The notes beneath the pieces are model-generated. The model ran no database searches, was not told the origin of the DNA, and was given only the letters and a program-made list of their open reading frames with translations. A stretch of DNA of 64,000 bases from JBHIYN01 sp041984235 (GTDB taxonomy: Bacteria > Pseudomonadota > Gammaproteobacteria > Ga0077536): positions 124,001-188,000 of the forward strand of contig JBHIYN010000001.1 of the NCBI GenBank assembly GCA_041984235.1. The letters are read 5' to 3'. Of the stretch, positions 26,173 through 39,116 are shown piece after piece. The first letter of the stretch is position 1, and every line of letters starts with the position of its first letter. The position numbers and the translations under genes were made by a program.

Positions 26173-26949
26173 TCAGCGGCGGTCGATGAACACGCGCTCC
26201 TTGCCGATCCACATCGCCGAGCGCTGGAAATCGATGAACTTGCGCTCGTCCTCGATCGCGAGCTCCATCGCGCGCGCAGCCTCCGGGATGTCAGCCATGG
26301 TCATGAGATCGCCGCGGTTGAACCAGGCCTCGGCGTGACCGGCGTACGGCGGCACGGTGGTCCCGCGCGGCTCGGTGAGGCCGGCCTCCAGCTCGTGGGC
26401 GGTGTAGTGCACCTGCAGGTAGCGCTGCATGCGAAAGCCGGTCGAGACGCCGCGGATCAGCGGGCCGTGATTGGTGCGCCAGTAGAGCTGGGCCGCGTCG
26501 AGATCCTGCGAAGCCGGCTGGCGCAGGCAAAAGAAGAGCTTGACCAGCGGACTGTGCTCGGTCGCGACGACGTACTCGCTGGGGTTCACTTGCGGATACT
26601 CGTAAGCGAACCACAGCGGCGAGTTGGGCAGGTCGATGAAGTTCTTCTCGTCTTCCAGCAGCTCGTTGGCGGCGGCCCGGCCGGCCTCGCTAGCGAACGC
26701 GGCGAAATCGTCCGGGCTGGTCCACCACAGCTCGGCGACGCCGTCGTATTCCGGCTCCATGCCGCCGCGGGCCTCGGCCAGCGCGTCGTTGATCGGATCG
26801 TCGAGGGTGTGCAGCTGGATGTAACGGTGAATGGCGAGCGTGGTCGAGTGGCGCGCGACCAGCGGACCGTGCACGTCTTTCCAGTACTGCTGAAAGTCAG
26901 CGCGCGACAGGCCGGCCTTGCGGCGCAGGGCAAATTCCAGGCGAATCAT
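26173..26949 (-). CDS. Tandem EthD/Dabb-type ferredoxin-like protein
   Basis: 258 residues with two similar alpha-beta-barrel halves: EFALRRKAGLSRADFQQYWK with DVHGPLVARH in the first, and KLFFCLRQPASQDLDAAQLYW with NHGPLIRGV in the second. Both halves keep the W-x-x-x-HGPL pattern of EthD proteins, which are found beside ether, steroid and aromatic catabolic genes. The catalytic role is not clear; some relatives act as aldolase- or cyclase-like enzymes. The gene converges on the XoxJ-like gene (9-base gap). Confidence 0.78.
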   Translation of the reverse strand: MIRLEFALRRKAGLSRADFQQYWKDVHGPLVARHSTTLAIHRYIQLHTLDDPINDALAEARGGMEPEYDGVAELWWTSPDDFAAFASEAGRAAANELLEDEKNFIDLPNSPLWFAYEYPQVNPSEYVVATEHSPLVKLFFCLRQPASQDLDAAQLYWRTNHGPLIRGVSTGFRMQRYLQVHYTAHELEAGLTEPRGTTVPPYAGHAEAWFNRGDLMTMADIPEAARAMELAIEDERKFIDFQRSAMWIGKERVFIDRR

Positions 26950-27047
26950 GGGGACCTCCTCGTTGGTGATGTCAGGACCGCGCGAGCGGCCCTATGGTGT
27001 GAACGTGCGACGTGACCGCGGTCATGCCGGGCACCCGCGTACCGCCC

Positions 27048-27455
27048 TCACGGCTGGCCGTCGACGCCGGGCAGGCGGCCGATGCCGGTAACCCAGGCAA
27101 GTGCCGAGCGCAGCCAGACCTGGCGCCGCGGGGCGAGGCGGTCGCGTTCGGCCAGGGTGCCGACGCGCAGGCCATGCACCTTGGGGCCGTCGCCGACCGA
27201 GGTCGCCCACAACGGCGAGCCGCACTCCCCGCAAAACGCCTGCTCGCGGCGGTTGCCGCTGTCGGCCGTCTTGACGTAGACGCGCGGCGTGCCGGCTTCG
27301 ACGCCGAGGGTGCCTTCGACGGTGAAGGCGACGGTGCGGAAGGCACTGCCGGACAGCACCTGGCAGTCGCTGCAGTGGCAGATCACCACGCGCTGCGGAT
27401 CGACTTCCGCCGAGTAGCGAATGCTGCCGCAATGGCAAGCCCCGTGTACCTGCAT
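27048..27455 (-). CDS. GFA-family zinc protein (CENP-V/GFA domain)
   Basis: 135 residues from ATG 27455, with GGGGGAGGACG ahead. The zinc ligands of the GFA fold are clear: CHCGSIRY, CHCSDCQVLSGSAFRT and AFCGECGSPLWAT. Family name comes from an S-hydroxymethylglutathione-forming enzyme, but most members are uncharacterised carbon-sulfur lyase-like proteins. A role linked to formaldehyde from the PQQ alcohol dehydrogenase nearby is possible but only a guess. It follows two genes on the minus strand (59-base gap). Confidence 0.82.
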   Translation of the reverse strand: MQVHGACHCGSIRYSAEVDPQRVVICHCSDCQVLSGSAFRTVAFTVEGTLGVEAGTPRVYVKTADSGNRREQAFCGECGSPLWATSVGDGPKVHGLRVGTLAERDRLAPRRQVWLRSALAWVTGIGRLPGVDGQP

Positions 27456-27514
27456 GAGCGTCCTCCCCCCGGCCGCGTGTGCCGCGCCAGTGTAACCGCT
27501 GTCGTGCCCCGCGG

Positions 27515-27961
27515 TCAGGTTGCGGCGTGCGGCCAGCGCACGACGTTGCCGCTGTCGTCGTATTCCGGAAACACCGTCACGCTGACCACCTTGCCGCGCG
27601 CGATGCCGAAGGTGAGATCGAGCACCCGGTCGCTGTAGTACTTCTCGTCCTTGCTGATCTCGATATCGAGGTCGAGATGCGGGTACTTCTGCAGCAGGAA
27701 ACGATCGGTGAGCCCGATCGGGTTGAAGCCGCGCACCAGGGTATAGGGGTGATAGGAGGTCACGTGCGCCAGGCGGTAACCGTGCTCGGAGTCGAAGGAG
27801 AGCTCCAGGCGCAGCATGCGATAAATCCAGATCTCGGAGCGCTCGCCGTCGTCGTGCACGTCCACGGACGTGCGATCGGCGGCGCCCAGCAGCGCATCGA
27901 TGTCCTCGCGGCTGGCGCCCAGCCGGACGTCGTCGATGCCGGTGTGCGGGTGAACCTCCAC
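27515..27961 (-). CDS. Conserved-looking protein of unknown function
   Basis: 148 residues, soluble, acidic, no signal peptide or membrane segment. Predicted alternating strands (RLELSFDSEHGYRLAHVTSY, DLDIEISKDEKYYSDRVLDL). The N-terminal line MEVHPHTGIDDVRLGASRED is reminiscent of small proteins with a threshold-like G-x-s/t start (VRLGASREDIDALLG), but I do not recognise the family. It lies 3 bases after the stop of the alpha/beta hydrolase gene, so the two are expressed together. Confidence 0.7.
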   Translation of the reverse strand: MEVHPHTGIDDVRLGASREDIDALLGAADRTSVDVHDDGERSEIWIYRMLRLELSFDSEHGYRLAHVTSYHPYTLVRGFNPIGLTDRFLLQKYPHLDLDIEISKDEKYYSDRVLDLTFGIARGKVVSVTVFPEYDDSGNVVRWPHAAT

Positions 27962-27964
27962 GGC

Positions 27965-28903
27965 TCAGGCGGAGTCGTCCTGCTGCCAGGCCGCCAGCAG
28001 CCCGGCCACCGCTTCGACGAAGGCCTGCGGCTGGTCCAGCATCACGTGATGATGGGCCTCGGCGATGCGCACCACCGGCGTGTCCGTACCCATCAGCCCG
28101 CGCATGTAGCGCGCGGTGTCGTCCGAGACCAGGGCGCTGTCGGCGCCGTAGACGAGGGCGCGGCGGCAGCGCATGTTGGCCAGGTGCTCGGCGAAGGGTT
28201 CGCTCCAGCGCCGCGCACCCATCGCGCCGACGTCGAACTTCCAGGTCCATCCGCGATCGCTCTCGCGCACGGAGTGGCGCGCAATGAACTCGACGATGAA
28301 ATCGTTGGCACATTCCTGCGGCGGCATCAGCCGGAAGCGCTCGACCGCGATCGCGAAGCTCGGGTAATGCCGCTCCAGGCTCATCACCCGCCGCGGCGTG
28401 GCCGAGCCGTCCTCGGCGGTTTCGCGGATCGGCGAGTCGACGATGATGGCGCCGCCAATCTCAGCGCCGAAGTCGACGCCGAAGCGCATGGTCATGTAGC
28501 CGCCGAAGGAGTGACCGACGACGAACGGCTGCGGGCCGAGTCCGGCATCGGCGATGACCGCGCGCATCTCGGCGGCGCGCTGCGCCGCGCTGTAGCTCTC
28601 GCGCCGCCCGCTATCGCCCATACCGGAGAGATCGAGCGCCGCAACCCGGTAGTCGGCGGCCAGCAGCGGGGCGATGAAACGCCACCAGTTGGCGTGCGCT
28701 CCGCCACCGTGAACCAGCAAGATGCCGCGCGCGGGCGACGCGCCCGGCGCCGGGTCCCAGCGCAGGTAATGGATGGGACAGTCCTCGACCGTGACGTAAT
28801 GCGAGCCGAACGGCCAGGCCAGCGCGTCGCGGAACCAGTCGGGTGCGGGTGCGGCGAGGGCGAGCTCGGGGGCGTTCCAGTCGGGCGCGGCGGGGTGGGT
28901 CAT
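27965..28903 (-). CDS. Alpha/beta hydrolase
   Basis: 312 residues from ATG 28903 (MTHPAAPDWNAPEL); an upstream in-frame extension is Arg/Cys-rich and not homologous. Hydrolase fold with oxyanion region GILLVHGGGAHANWW, nucleophile elbow VVGHSFGGYM (Ser), an acid probably in LVYGADSALVSDD, and catalytic His in AEAHHHVMLDQP. Resembles epoxide-hydrolase and C-C hydrolase relatives; the substrate is unknown. First gene of a minus-strand group with the unknown 148-residue protein and the GFA protein. Confidence 0.85.
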   Translation of the reverse strand: MTHPAAPDWNAPELALAAPAPDWFRDALAWPFGSHYVTVEDCPIHYLRWDPAPGASPARGILLVHGGGAHANWWRFIAPLLAADYRVAALDLSGMGDSGRRESYSAAQRAAEMRAVIADAGLGPQPFVVGHSFGGYMTMRFGVDFGAEIGGAIIVDSPIRETAEDGSATPRRVMSLERHYPSFAIAVERFRLMPPQECANDFIVEFIARHSVRESDRGWTWKFDVGAMGARRWSEPFAEHLANMRCRRALVYGADSALVSDDTARYMRGLMGTDTPVVRIAEAHHHVMLDQPQAFVEAVAGLLAAWQQDDSA

Positions 28904-28964
28904 CGGGATCGGAGTGGGCGGTCGGCGGCACAGTGTAACGGTTTCGCGCCAGGCCGCCGCGCCG

Positions 28965-29609
28965 TCAGCGCAGGTAGAGCCACAGCGGCAGCAACACCGC
29001 CGCCGAGACCAGGGCGAGGGCCGCGTAGACGGCGATGCGGAAACGCGCACTCGATTGCACCTCGCCGCGCATCACCGCGCCAACCCAGCGGTCCGCGCGG
29101 TAGCTGAAGCATTCGAGCGGGGAGTAGCCGCGCACGCGTGCGTAAGCCAGGGTCATGGCGATGGCGAGGAAGGACAGGGTGACGTTGCGCCAGTCGCTGG
29201 CCGGCCATGACCATGCCACCGCGCAGGCGAGATCGTCGAACGGCCACAGGGGATACACCGGCCACGCCGGACCGGAGGCGATGATGTCGCCGAGGATATG
29301 CGCCGTGACCGCGAGGCCGCACAGCAGCCCCACCCGCGTGCGCGCCGCCGGGCTCGCCAGGCGCGCGGCGGCGACCATCGCGAGCAGCGCGAAGACCACG
29401 CCGTGGGTATAGCGGTGGTGGACTTCGGCGTAGACGGCGAAGGCGAGATCGAGGTCCGCGCCGTACCACAGCCAGGCCAGCGGATAGACGACGATGTCGG
29501 CGTCCGGTGCGAGGCCGGCGAGACCGACGAGACGGCGATCGCGGCGTGCGGCAAGGCCGGCGCGTTCGCCGATGAGCCAGCCGATGGCGAGGTGTGCGGG
29601 GCCCTGCAT
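28965..29609 (-). CDS. YdjM-like membrane-bound metal-dependent hydrolase
   Basis: 214 residues from ATG 29609 (MQGPAHLAIGWLIGERAG). Four to five hydrophobic segments. The His/Asp pattern of the YdjM (LexA-binding, DUF457) family is visible: AHLAIGWL, GLAPDADIVVYP, HHRYTHGVVFALL and TAHILGDIIASGP. The family is predicted to be zinc-dependent and membrane-embedded; a substrate has not been agreed. Divergent from the amidohydrolase gene. Confidence 0.78.
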   Translation of the reverse strand: MQGPAHLAIGWLIGERAGLAARRDRRLVGLAGLAPDADIVVYPLAWLWYGADLDLAFAVYAEVHHRYTHGVVFALLAMVAAARLASPAARTRVGLLCGLAVTAHILGDIIASGPAWPVYPLWPFDDLACAVAWSWPASDWRNVTLSFLAIAMTLAYARVRGYSPLECFSYRADRWVGAVMRGEVQSSARFRIAVYAALALVSAAVLLPLWLYLR

Positions 29610-29740
29610 GCGTGGTGTCCTGTAGATTCCAGCCGCTAATTTAGCGCCCAACCACGCGGCGCGGCGCAGGGTGCGCACCGGGCAGCCGTTTTTCGCGCTA
29701 CACTCCGGTGGAGCTGGAGCGAGCGGGGAGGCGCGCGACG

Positions 29741-31474
29741 ATGGCAAAGTTCGACACCCTGATCACGGGCGGTACGCTGGTCGACGGCAAGGGCCACCGG
29801 CCGTATACCGCCGATATCGGTATCAGCGGGGGCCGCATCGCCGCCATCGGCCGCGACCTCGGCAGCGCGCAGCAGACCGTCGCCGCCGACGGCCTGCTGG
29901 TAACCCCCGGCTGGGTCGACATTCACACCCATTACGACGCCCAGGTGACCTGGGACCCGGAGCTCTTGCAGTCCAGCCTGCACGGCGTCAGCTCGGTCGT
30001 GCTCGGTAACTGCGGGGTCGGCTTCGCTCCGGCCGTGCCCGACCGCCGCGACTGGCTGATCCGCCTGATGGAAGGCGTGGAAGATATCCCCGGTGTCGCG
30101 TTGCAGGCCGGCATGGACTGGCAATGGGAGAGCTTCCCGGAGTACGTCGCCGCCCTCGAGCGATTGCCTCGTACGCTCGATGTCGGCACGCAGATGACGC
30201 ACGGCGCGCTGCGCGCCTACGTCATGGGTGAGCGCGGCGCGGCCAACCAGGCTGCCACCGCCGACGACCTCGAGCAGATGGCGCGGCTGGTGCGCGAGGG
30301 CATGGCGGCCGGCGCGCTCGGTTTCACCAGCTCGCGTACCGAGGTGCACGTCGACGTCGACGGCAACCCGGTGCCCGGGACCTATGCCGTGGCCGACGAG
30401 CTGGTCGCGCTGGGGCGCGCGGTAAGCGACAGCGGTCACGGCCTGATGGAAATGGTGCTGGCCGGTGTCGCCGGTGAGGATATCGAAGGCCTGGACCGCG
30501 AGATGGCGCTGATGCGCACCGTTGCCGAGCGCGCCGGCTGCCCGGTGATGTACCTGCTCGCGCAGCACAACGCCGACAGCCGCCAATGGCGGCGCCAGCT
30601 CGACGTCTGTGAGGATGCCGCGCGCAGTGGCCAGCACCTGATCCCGCAGGTTGCCAGTCGCCCGATCCCGATCCTGTTCAGCATGGCCGGTGAACATCCC
30701 TGGCGCTTCATGCCGAGCTATGCCGCGATCGCCGACCTGCCGCCGGCCGAGCGCGTGCGGCGCATGGCCGAGCCGGCCATGCGCGAGAAGCTGCTGAACG
30801 AAGAGGATCCGCACGACACCGGCTTCTCGCTGCTCTACAAGAGTCCGACGCTGTGGCAGCAGACCTATCCCGGCGGCGATCCCATCGACTATCTGCCCGA
30901 CGCCGACAACAGCATCGCGAAGATCGCCGAGCGCGAGGGCCGCAGTCCGTGGGCGGTGGCCTACGACCTGCTGCTGGAGAACGAGGGCAACGCCTTCCTC
31001 ATGTACACCGTCACCGGTTACGCCGAGGCCAACCCGTTGGCCGTGCACGAGATGCTGCGCCATCCCCTGTCCGTGCTCGGGCTTTCCGACGCCGGCGCGC
31101 ACTGCCGCTTCGTCTGCGACGGCGGCGTGCACACCTGGGCGCTGGCGCACTGGTCGCGCGATCGTGACAGCGACGATCCGCTGCACCTGCCGCTCGAATT
31201 CATGGTGCGCAAGCTGACCGGCGACAACGCACGCCTGTACGGGCTCAACGACCGCGGCGTGCTGGAGCCCGGCCGGCGCGCCGACATCAACCTCATCGAC
31301 CTGCCGCGACTGGGTATGACGATGCCGGAGATGGTCTACGATCTGCCGGCCGGCCAGCCGCGCCTGCTTGCGCGCGCCAGCGGCTACGTCGGTACCTGGG
31401 TCAACGGCGAACGCGTGCTGGCCGACGGTGAGCTGACCGGCGCCCGGCCGGGGCGGGTGATGCGCGCGAGCTGA
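29741..31474 (+). CDS. N-acyl-D-amino-acid deacylase family amidohydrolase
   Basis: 577 residues from ATG 29741 with GGGGAGG upstream. Metal-dependent amidohydrolase: N-terminal small beta domain (FDTLITGGTLVDGKG), then WVDIHTHYDAQVTWDP with the H-x-H metal pair, GNCGVGFAP, and SDAGAHCRFVCDGGVHT near residue 455 with the conserved Asp/His. The C-terminal LGMTMPEMVYDLPAGQPRLL completes the barrel edge. Family members hydrolyse N-acyl-D-amino acids, hydantoin-like amides or related bonds. No neighbour indicates a specific substrate. Confidence 0.86.
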   Translation: MAKFDTLITGGTLVDGKGHRPYTADIGISGGRIAAIGRDLGSAQQTVAADGLLVTPGWVDIHTHYDAQVTWDPELLQSSLHGVSSVVLGNCGVGFAPAVPDRRDWLIRLMEGVEDIPGVALQAGMDWQWESFPEYVAALERLPRTLDVGTQMTHGALRAYVMGERGAANQAATADDLEQMARLVREGMAAGALGFTSSRTEVHVDVDGNPVPGTYAVADELVALGRAVSDSGHGLMEMVLAGVAGEDIEGLDREMALMRTVAERAGCPVMYLLAQHNADSRQWRRQLDVCEDAARSGQHLIPQVASRPIPILFSMAGEHPWRFMPSYAAIADLPPAERVRRMAEPAMREKLLNEEDPHDTGFSLLYKSPTLWQQTYPGGDPIDYLPDADNSIAKIAEREGRSPWAVAYDLLLENEGNAFLMYTVTGYAEANPLAVHEMLRHPLSVLGLSDAGAHCRFVCDGGVHTWALAHWSRDRDSDDPLHLPLEFMVRKLTGDNARLYGLNDRGVLEPGRRADINLIDLPRLGMTMPEMVYDLPAGQPRLLARASGYVGTWVNGERVLADGELTGARPGRVMRAS

Positions 31475-31555
31475 TTTCGGCGCACGCCCCCGCGGCGGCG
31501 TTCCCCCCTGTTTCGGGTCTTGTCGGATTCGGCCGGGCACATCACACTGTGCGAC

Positions 31556-31569
31556 ATGATCCAGATCAA
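31556..31569. promoter_or_regulatory. FNR/Anr-like box upstream of the CheB-CheR kinase
   Basis: ATGATCCAGATCAA matches 9 of 10 defined positions of TTGAT-N4-ATCAA. Its centre is about 46 bases before the GTG start of the CheB-CheR-kinase gene, so it could act at a start site just before the gene or as a repressor site. No convincing -10 was seen at the expected spacing. Confidence 0.4.
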
Positions 31570-31608
31570 GTTTGAGCGACGCCGCGCGGCGCGGCGCGGG
31601 GGTGTGCA

Positions 31609-34905
<3,297 letters not shown>

Positions 34906-36598
34906 ACCCCGGGTAGTCGGTCGGCGCCAGCGGACGGCCGAACAGGTAGCCCTGCGCGAACTGGATGCCGGCGTGTTGCAGACATTCGACCTGCGGCCGG
35001 GTTTCCACGCCCTCCGCCAGGATCCCGATACCGAGGTTCGAGGCCATCGAGACCATCGCCGAGACGATCGCGCGGGTCTCCGCGTTGTCCGGCAAATCCT
35101 CGACAAAGGACTGGTCAATCTTGATGCGGTCGAACGGAAACTCCTTGAGGCAGCGCAGCGACGAGTAACCGGTGCCGAAATCGTCCAGGGCGAGACCGAC
35201 GCCCATGTCGACCAGCTCGGTGAGTACGCGGCGGGCGGAAGCGGGGTGATGCATGATCGAGCTCTCGGTCACCTCGATCTCCAGCATCGCCGGCTCGAGG
35301 CCGGAGTGCTTCAGAGCCGCGGACACGTAGTCGACCAGGTCGTCGAACGACACGTCTCGGGCCGAAACGTTGACCGCCAGGCGACCGGATATGCCGCGGC
35401 GGCGCCAGTCGACCGCCTGGTTGCAGGCGTGGTTGAGCACCCAGCGGGAGATGGGTTCGATGGTCCCCATGTTCTCGGCGATCTCGATGAACTCGTCGGG
35501 CCCCACCGCGCCCAGCGTTGCATTGTCCCAGCGCAGCAGGCTCTCGCAGCCGATGACCTGCCCGCTGCGCAGGTCGACCTGGGGCTGGTAGACGAGGCGA
35601 AATTCCTCGCCGGCCAGGGCCTGCTTGAGCTCGGCCTCGATCGCGCGGCGCCTGATCGCGGCGGCGTTGACCTGCGGCGAGTAGAAAGCGAAGTCGTTGC
35701 GCCGCTGCGATTTGGCATCGTACATGGCAACGTCGGCTTCCTTGACCAGGCTGTCGCTGTCGCGCGTGTTCTTGTCGAACAGCGTTGCCCCGAACGAACC
35801 CGAGATATCGAGCGGCTTGTCGGTGATCCCGTAGACCGGCCGCGAGAACTCCTCGCGCAGCTTGGCCATTACGGCATCGACGTCGGCGCGGCTGGTGACG
35901 TTCTCGAGGATGAGCAGGAACTCGTCGCCGCTGTAACGGCACACCGTGTCGTTCTCGCGCACGTTCATGGTCAGGCGCGTGGCGGCTTCGATCAGGACAC
36001 TGTCGCCGATGTGGTGGCCATAGGTGTCGTTGTAGTGCTTGAAGTGGTCGATGTCGGCGAAGATCAGGGCACCCAGCCAGCCGTGTCGCCGGCAGCGTGA
36101 CAAGGCCAGCTCGAGGCGGTCCTCGAACAGGTATCGGTTGGGCAGCCCGGTGAGGGCGTCGTGGTGGGCGAGGTGATCGAGATGGTCGCGCGCCTGGCTG
36201 AGCGTCTTCTCCGTCGCCTTCAGGCGGCTGACGTCGATCAGCGCGCACTGCGAGCGACTGCCGGCGGGTCCTTCGCCGAGCGGCGCGCTCATGATCATGA
36301 CCGGCAGCTCGGTGCCGTGGGGCATGGTCATGGTGAGTTCGAATTCGCAGTGCTCGCCGGTGGCGATGCGCGCCAGGTAGGACACCAGGCGGCGGCGATC
36401 GGGTTGCGCGACGAAGGTGATCAGCGGGCGGCCGAGGAGATAGTCGGCGGGACGGCCGAGGAAGCGCGCCAGTGCGTGGTTGGCGTAGGTGATGCAGCCG
36501 GGCTCGTCGAGGCAGGCCAGCGGCACCGGCGCCCGCTCGAAGAGATGCTCGTCGAGCCGGGCGAGCATGCCTGCGGTGGATTCGTGGTCGGTCATCAT

Positions 36599-36901
36599 GG
36601 GTCGGACACGCAAGGAGCAGGAGTCCGGGCCTGGCAGGCCTCCGCCGCGTCGCGCGTCGCGGCGGGGTACCGCTGACGGCCGGCTCTCCCTTCTCCCGAA
36701 ATTTGCAAAATTCATGCCGTACGCGGACGGCTGTGGCGGCCCCGATCGGAGCACGACTGCGGGAGCAGCGTCAATTTTGCGTCACCGGGAGTTTGACGGA
36801 GTCGACGTTGCGCGTCCGGTCGGTGGCGGCTCAAGTCCGGCCGCCAGGCGGCCGCTATCAGGATTGTTCAGGCCGCGCGGCACGCGCAGGGAGTCCCCGG
36901 T
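36599..36901. other. Shared upstream region of two c-di-GMP genes
   Basis: 303 bases between divergent GGDEF-EAL genes. I see no gene. A short A/T patch with near-symmetry (AAATTTGCAAAATT at 36700-36713) stands out in the GC-rich background and may belong to a promoter for one or both genes; no consensus hexamer pair is convincing. Confidence 0.4.
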
Positions 36902-38734
36902 ATGCAGACAACGAGCGCTGGCAGACTGCCCCTGCTCGTCGTACTCGACGACAATCCCGGCGACTTTCTGCTGTTCGAGACCTATCTTACCGCCGAAGCG
37001 CCGGGCGAGTATCGCCTGATCCATGCGCCGCGCTACGCTGATTTCGAGCGCCTGGCAAGCGCCGGTGAAAACGTGCCGGACCTGGTGCTGATCGATTGCG
37101 GCATCGACGGCGGTCGCGGCATCGAGTACGTGCGGGCCGTGGCCAGAGCGTATCCCGCCTGCGCCGTGATCGGCCTCGCGGAACGCCAGGACGGCGACGA
37201 CGCGCGCGCCTGCCGCGAGGCCGGTGCGGTCAACCTGGTTGCCAAGGACCAGGTTACTGCTGCCGGGTTCGCCCACGTGCTGGCCTTCGCCGCCTCCAAC
37301 CAGCGACGCATGCACACCCTCTTCGAATCGGCTTACTACGATGCCCTGACCGGGCTCGCCAACCGCAACCTGCTCGGCGATCGCATTCATCACGCCATCG
37401 ACCGCGCCCGGCGCAGCAGCGAGTACGTGGCGCTGCTGATGATCGACCTCGACGATTTCAAACAGGTCAATGACGGGTTCGGCCATGACGTCGGTGACGA
37501 GTACCTGGTGGCCGTTGCCGACGCCCTGCGTGCCACCGTACGCGAGAGCGACACGGTGGCGCGTCTCGGCGGGGACGAGTTCGCGGTGCTGCTGGAGGGG
37601 CTGCGTCACGCCGAGATGGCGACTTCGATCGCGTCCAAGATCACCGCCCTCGCCGAGCAGCCCTTCAACCTGCGCGGCAAGCTGCTGTTTCCGGGAATGA
37701 GCGTCGGGGTCTCACTGTTCTCGCCGGAATCCTCGCGCTTCACCAGCGAGTGGCTGATGAAGTCGGCCGACACCGCGCTCTACCAGGCCAAGGAGCTGGG
37801 CAAGAACCGCTACTGCGTGTTCACGACCGCCCTCGACCAGGAAATGGTCGACAACCTCAGCCTCGATCGCGAGATTCGCCAGGCCCTGGCGCGGCAAGAG
37901 CTCAACGTGCACTACCAGCCCATCGTGGATCCCGAGTCGGGCAGCGTGGTCGCGGTCGAGGCGTTGCTGCGCTGGCAGCACCCGTCGCGTGGCATGCTGG
38001 AGCCCGCCTACTTCCTGCCGGCAATCGAGAAGCTCGGGTTCATGCGTGAGGTCGGCGATTTCGTGCTGCACCAGGCGCTGCGCGACCTTGCCCGCCTGCG
38101 CGCCACCTTCGGCGTACCGCTCGCCATGCACGTCAACGTGTCCGCCGGGCAGGTTGCGGGCCGGGGCTTCGGCGGCGCGGTGGAACGCGCACTCGCGCGG
38201 CACGGTGTCGACGCCGCCGCGTTGTGCCTGGAGTTCTCGGAAGCCGTGCTGTTCGACTGTACCGAGGCGACCTCGCGCGAGCTCGCGGAGCTGCGTCGGC
38301 TGGGGGTCAGGCTCGCCATCGACGATTTCGGTACCGCGTACGGCTCCTACAGCGCGCTGCGCCATTTCGAGGTCGACAGCATCAAGATCAACCAGCGCTT
38401 CATCAACCAGCTCGGCGGCGACCCGGTGGTGCGTGCGATCGTACGCTCGATCGTCGGCCTGGCACACGAGCTCGACGTGGCCGTCACGGCCGAGGGCGTG
38501 GAGAACCTGGAGCAGCTGCGGCAGTTCGACACGCTGGGCACGGCGACCATGCAGGGCTTCCTGTTCTACCGGCCGCTGCCGGTCGCACGCCTGGTCGAGA
38601 TGGCCGGCGGCTCGGCCGCTGCCGGCAAACCCGGGGCGCTGTCGGCAGCGGGTGGCCCGATCCGCAAGCTCACACGCTTGGAAGCCGTACCAGCACCAGC
38701 CAAAACTGCTCGACCGCCTTCAGCACTGCAATAA
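36902..38734 (+). CDS. Response regulator with GGDEF and divergent EAL domain
   Basis: 610 residues. Receiver-like domain 8-130 (acidic pair LDD, phospho-acceptor Asp65 in LVLIDCGID, Lys115 in NLVAKDQ), GGDEF domain about 145-305 with intact GGDEF (223-227) and inhibitory RESD (214-217), EAL domain about 325-575 with EAL at 353-355. In the EAL half several loops differ from active enzymes: IDDFGTAYGSYSALRHF in place of DDFGTGYSSL, and IKINQRF in place of IKIDxxF. Synthesis of c-di-GMP controlled by phosphorylation seems more likely than breakdown. Its end overlaps the convergent response regulator gene by 65 bases. Confidence 0.9.
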   Translation: MQTTSAGRLPLLVVLDDNPGDFLLFETYLTAEAPGEYRLIHAPRYADFERLASAGENVPDLVLIDCGIDGGRGIEYVRAVARAYPACAVIGLAERQDGDDARACREAGAVNLVAKDQVTAAGFAHVLAFAASNQRRMHTLFESAYYDALTGLANRNLLGDRIHHAIDRARRSSEYVALLMIDLDDFKQVNDGFGHDVGDEYLVAVADALRATVRESDTVARLGGDEFAVLLEGLRHAEMATSIASKITALAEQPFNLRGKLLFPGMSVGVSLFSPESSRFTSEWLMKSADTALYQAKELGKNRYCVFTTALDQEMVDNLSLDREIRQALARQELNVHYQPIVDPESGSVVAVEALLRWQHPSRGMLEPAYFLPAIEKLGFMREVGDFVLHQALRDLARLRATFGVPLAMHVNVSAGQVAGRGFGGAVERALARHGVDAAALCLEFSEAVLFDCTEATSRELAELRRLGVRLAIDDFGTAYGSYSALRHFEVDSIKINQRFINQLGGDPVVRAIVRSIVGLAHELDVAVTAEGVENLEQLRQFDTLGTATMQGFLFYRPLPVARLVEMAGGSAAAGKPGALSAAGGPIRKLTRLEAVPAPAKTARPPSALQ

Positions 38735-39116
38735 AGTTCTCGAACTCGACCGGCTTGGTGAGGTAGGCGTTGGCATGCAACCCGTAGGACTGCAGAACGT
38801 CGTGCTCGTCGTCTGACGTGGTCAGCACGATGATCGGGATATGGCGCAGGTCGGGACATTCCTTGACCTCGGCCAGGACTTCGCGTCCGTCCTTGCGCGG
38901 CAGGTTCAGATCCAGCAGCACGATGTCGGGGCGCGGCGCGTCACTGTAATCGCCGCGGCGGAACAGGAAGTCCAGCGCTGCCTCGCCATCGTCGACGATG
39001 TGCAGCTCGTTGAGGATACGCGCGGAATGGAAGGCCTCGCGGGTCAGCTCCTGGTCGCTGGGGCTGTCCTCGACGAGGAGGATGTGCACGGGCTTGCTGC
39101 GATCGATTGGGCTCAT
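38670..39116 (-). CDS. Single-domain response regulator (Rcp1-like)
   Basis: 148 residues from ATG 39116. Receiver domain only: acidic pair in ILLVEDSPSDQ, phospho-acceptor Asp69 in IVLLDLNLPRKDG, Thr/Ser in IIVLTTSDDEHD, Lys in AYLTKPVEF. The NLPRKDGREVL stretch and lack of output domain are typical of Rcp1-type regulators that pair with phytochrome-like or membrane kinases. The start overlaps the stop of the upstream histidine kinase gene by 4 bases, making that kinase its likely partner. Confidence 0.9.
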   Translation of the reverse strand: MSPIDRSKPVHILLVEDSPSDQELTREAFHSARILNELHIVDDGEAALDFLFRRGDYSDAPRPDIVLLDLNLPRKDGREVLAEVKECPDLRHIPIIVLTTSDDEHDVLQSYGLHANAYLTKPVEFENFIAVLKAVEQFWLVLVRLPSV

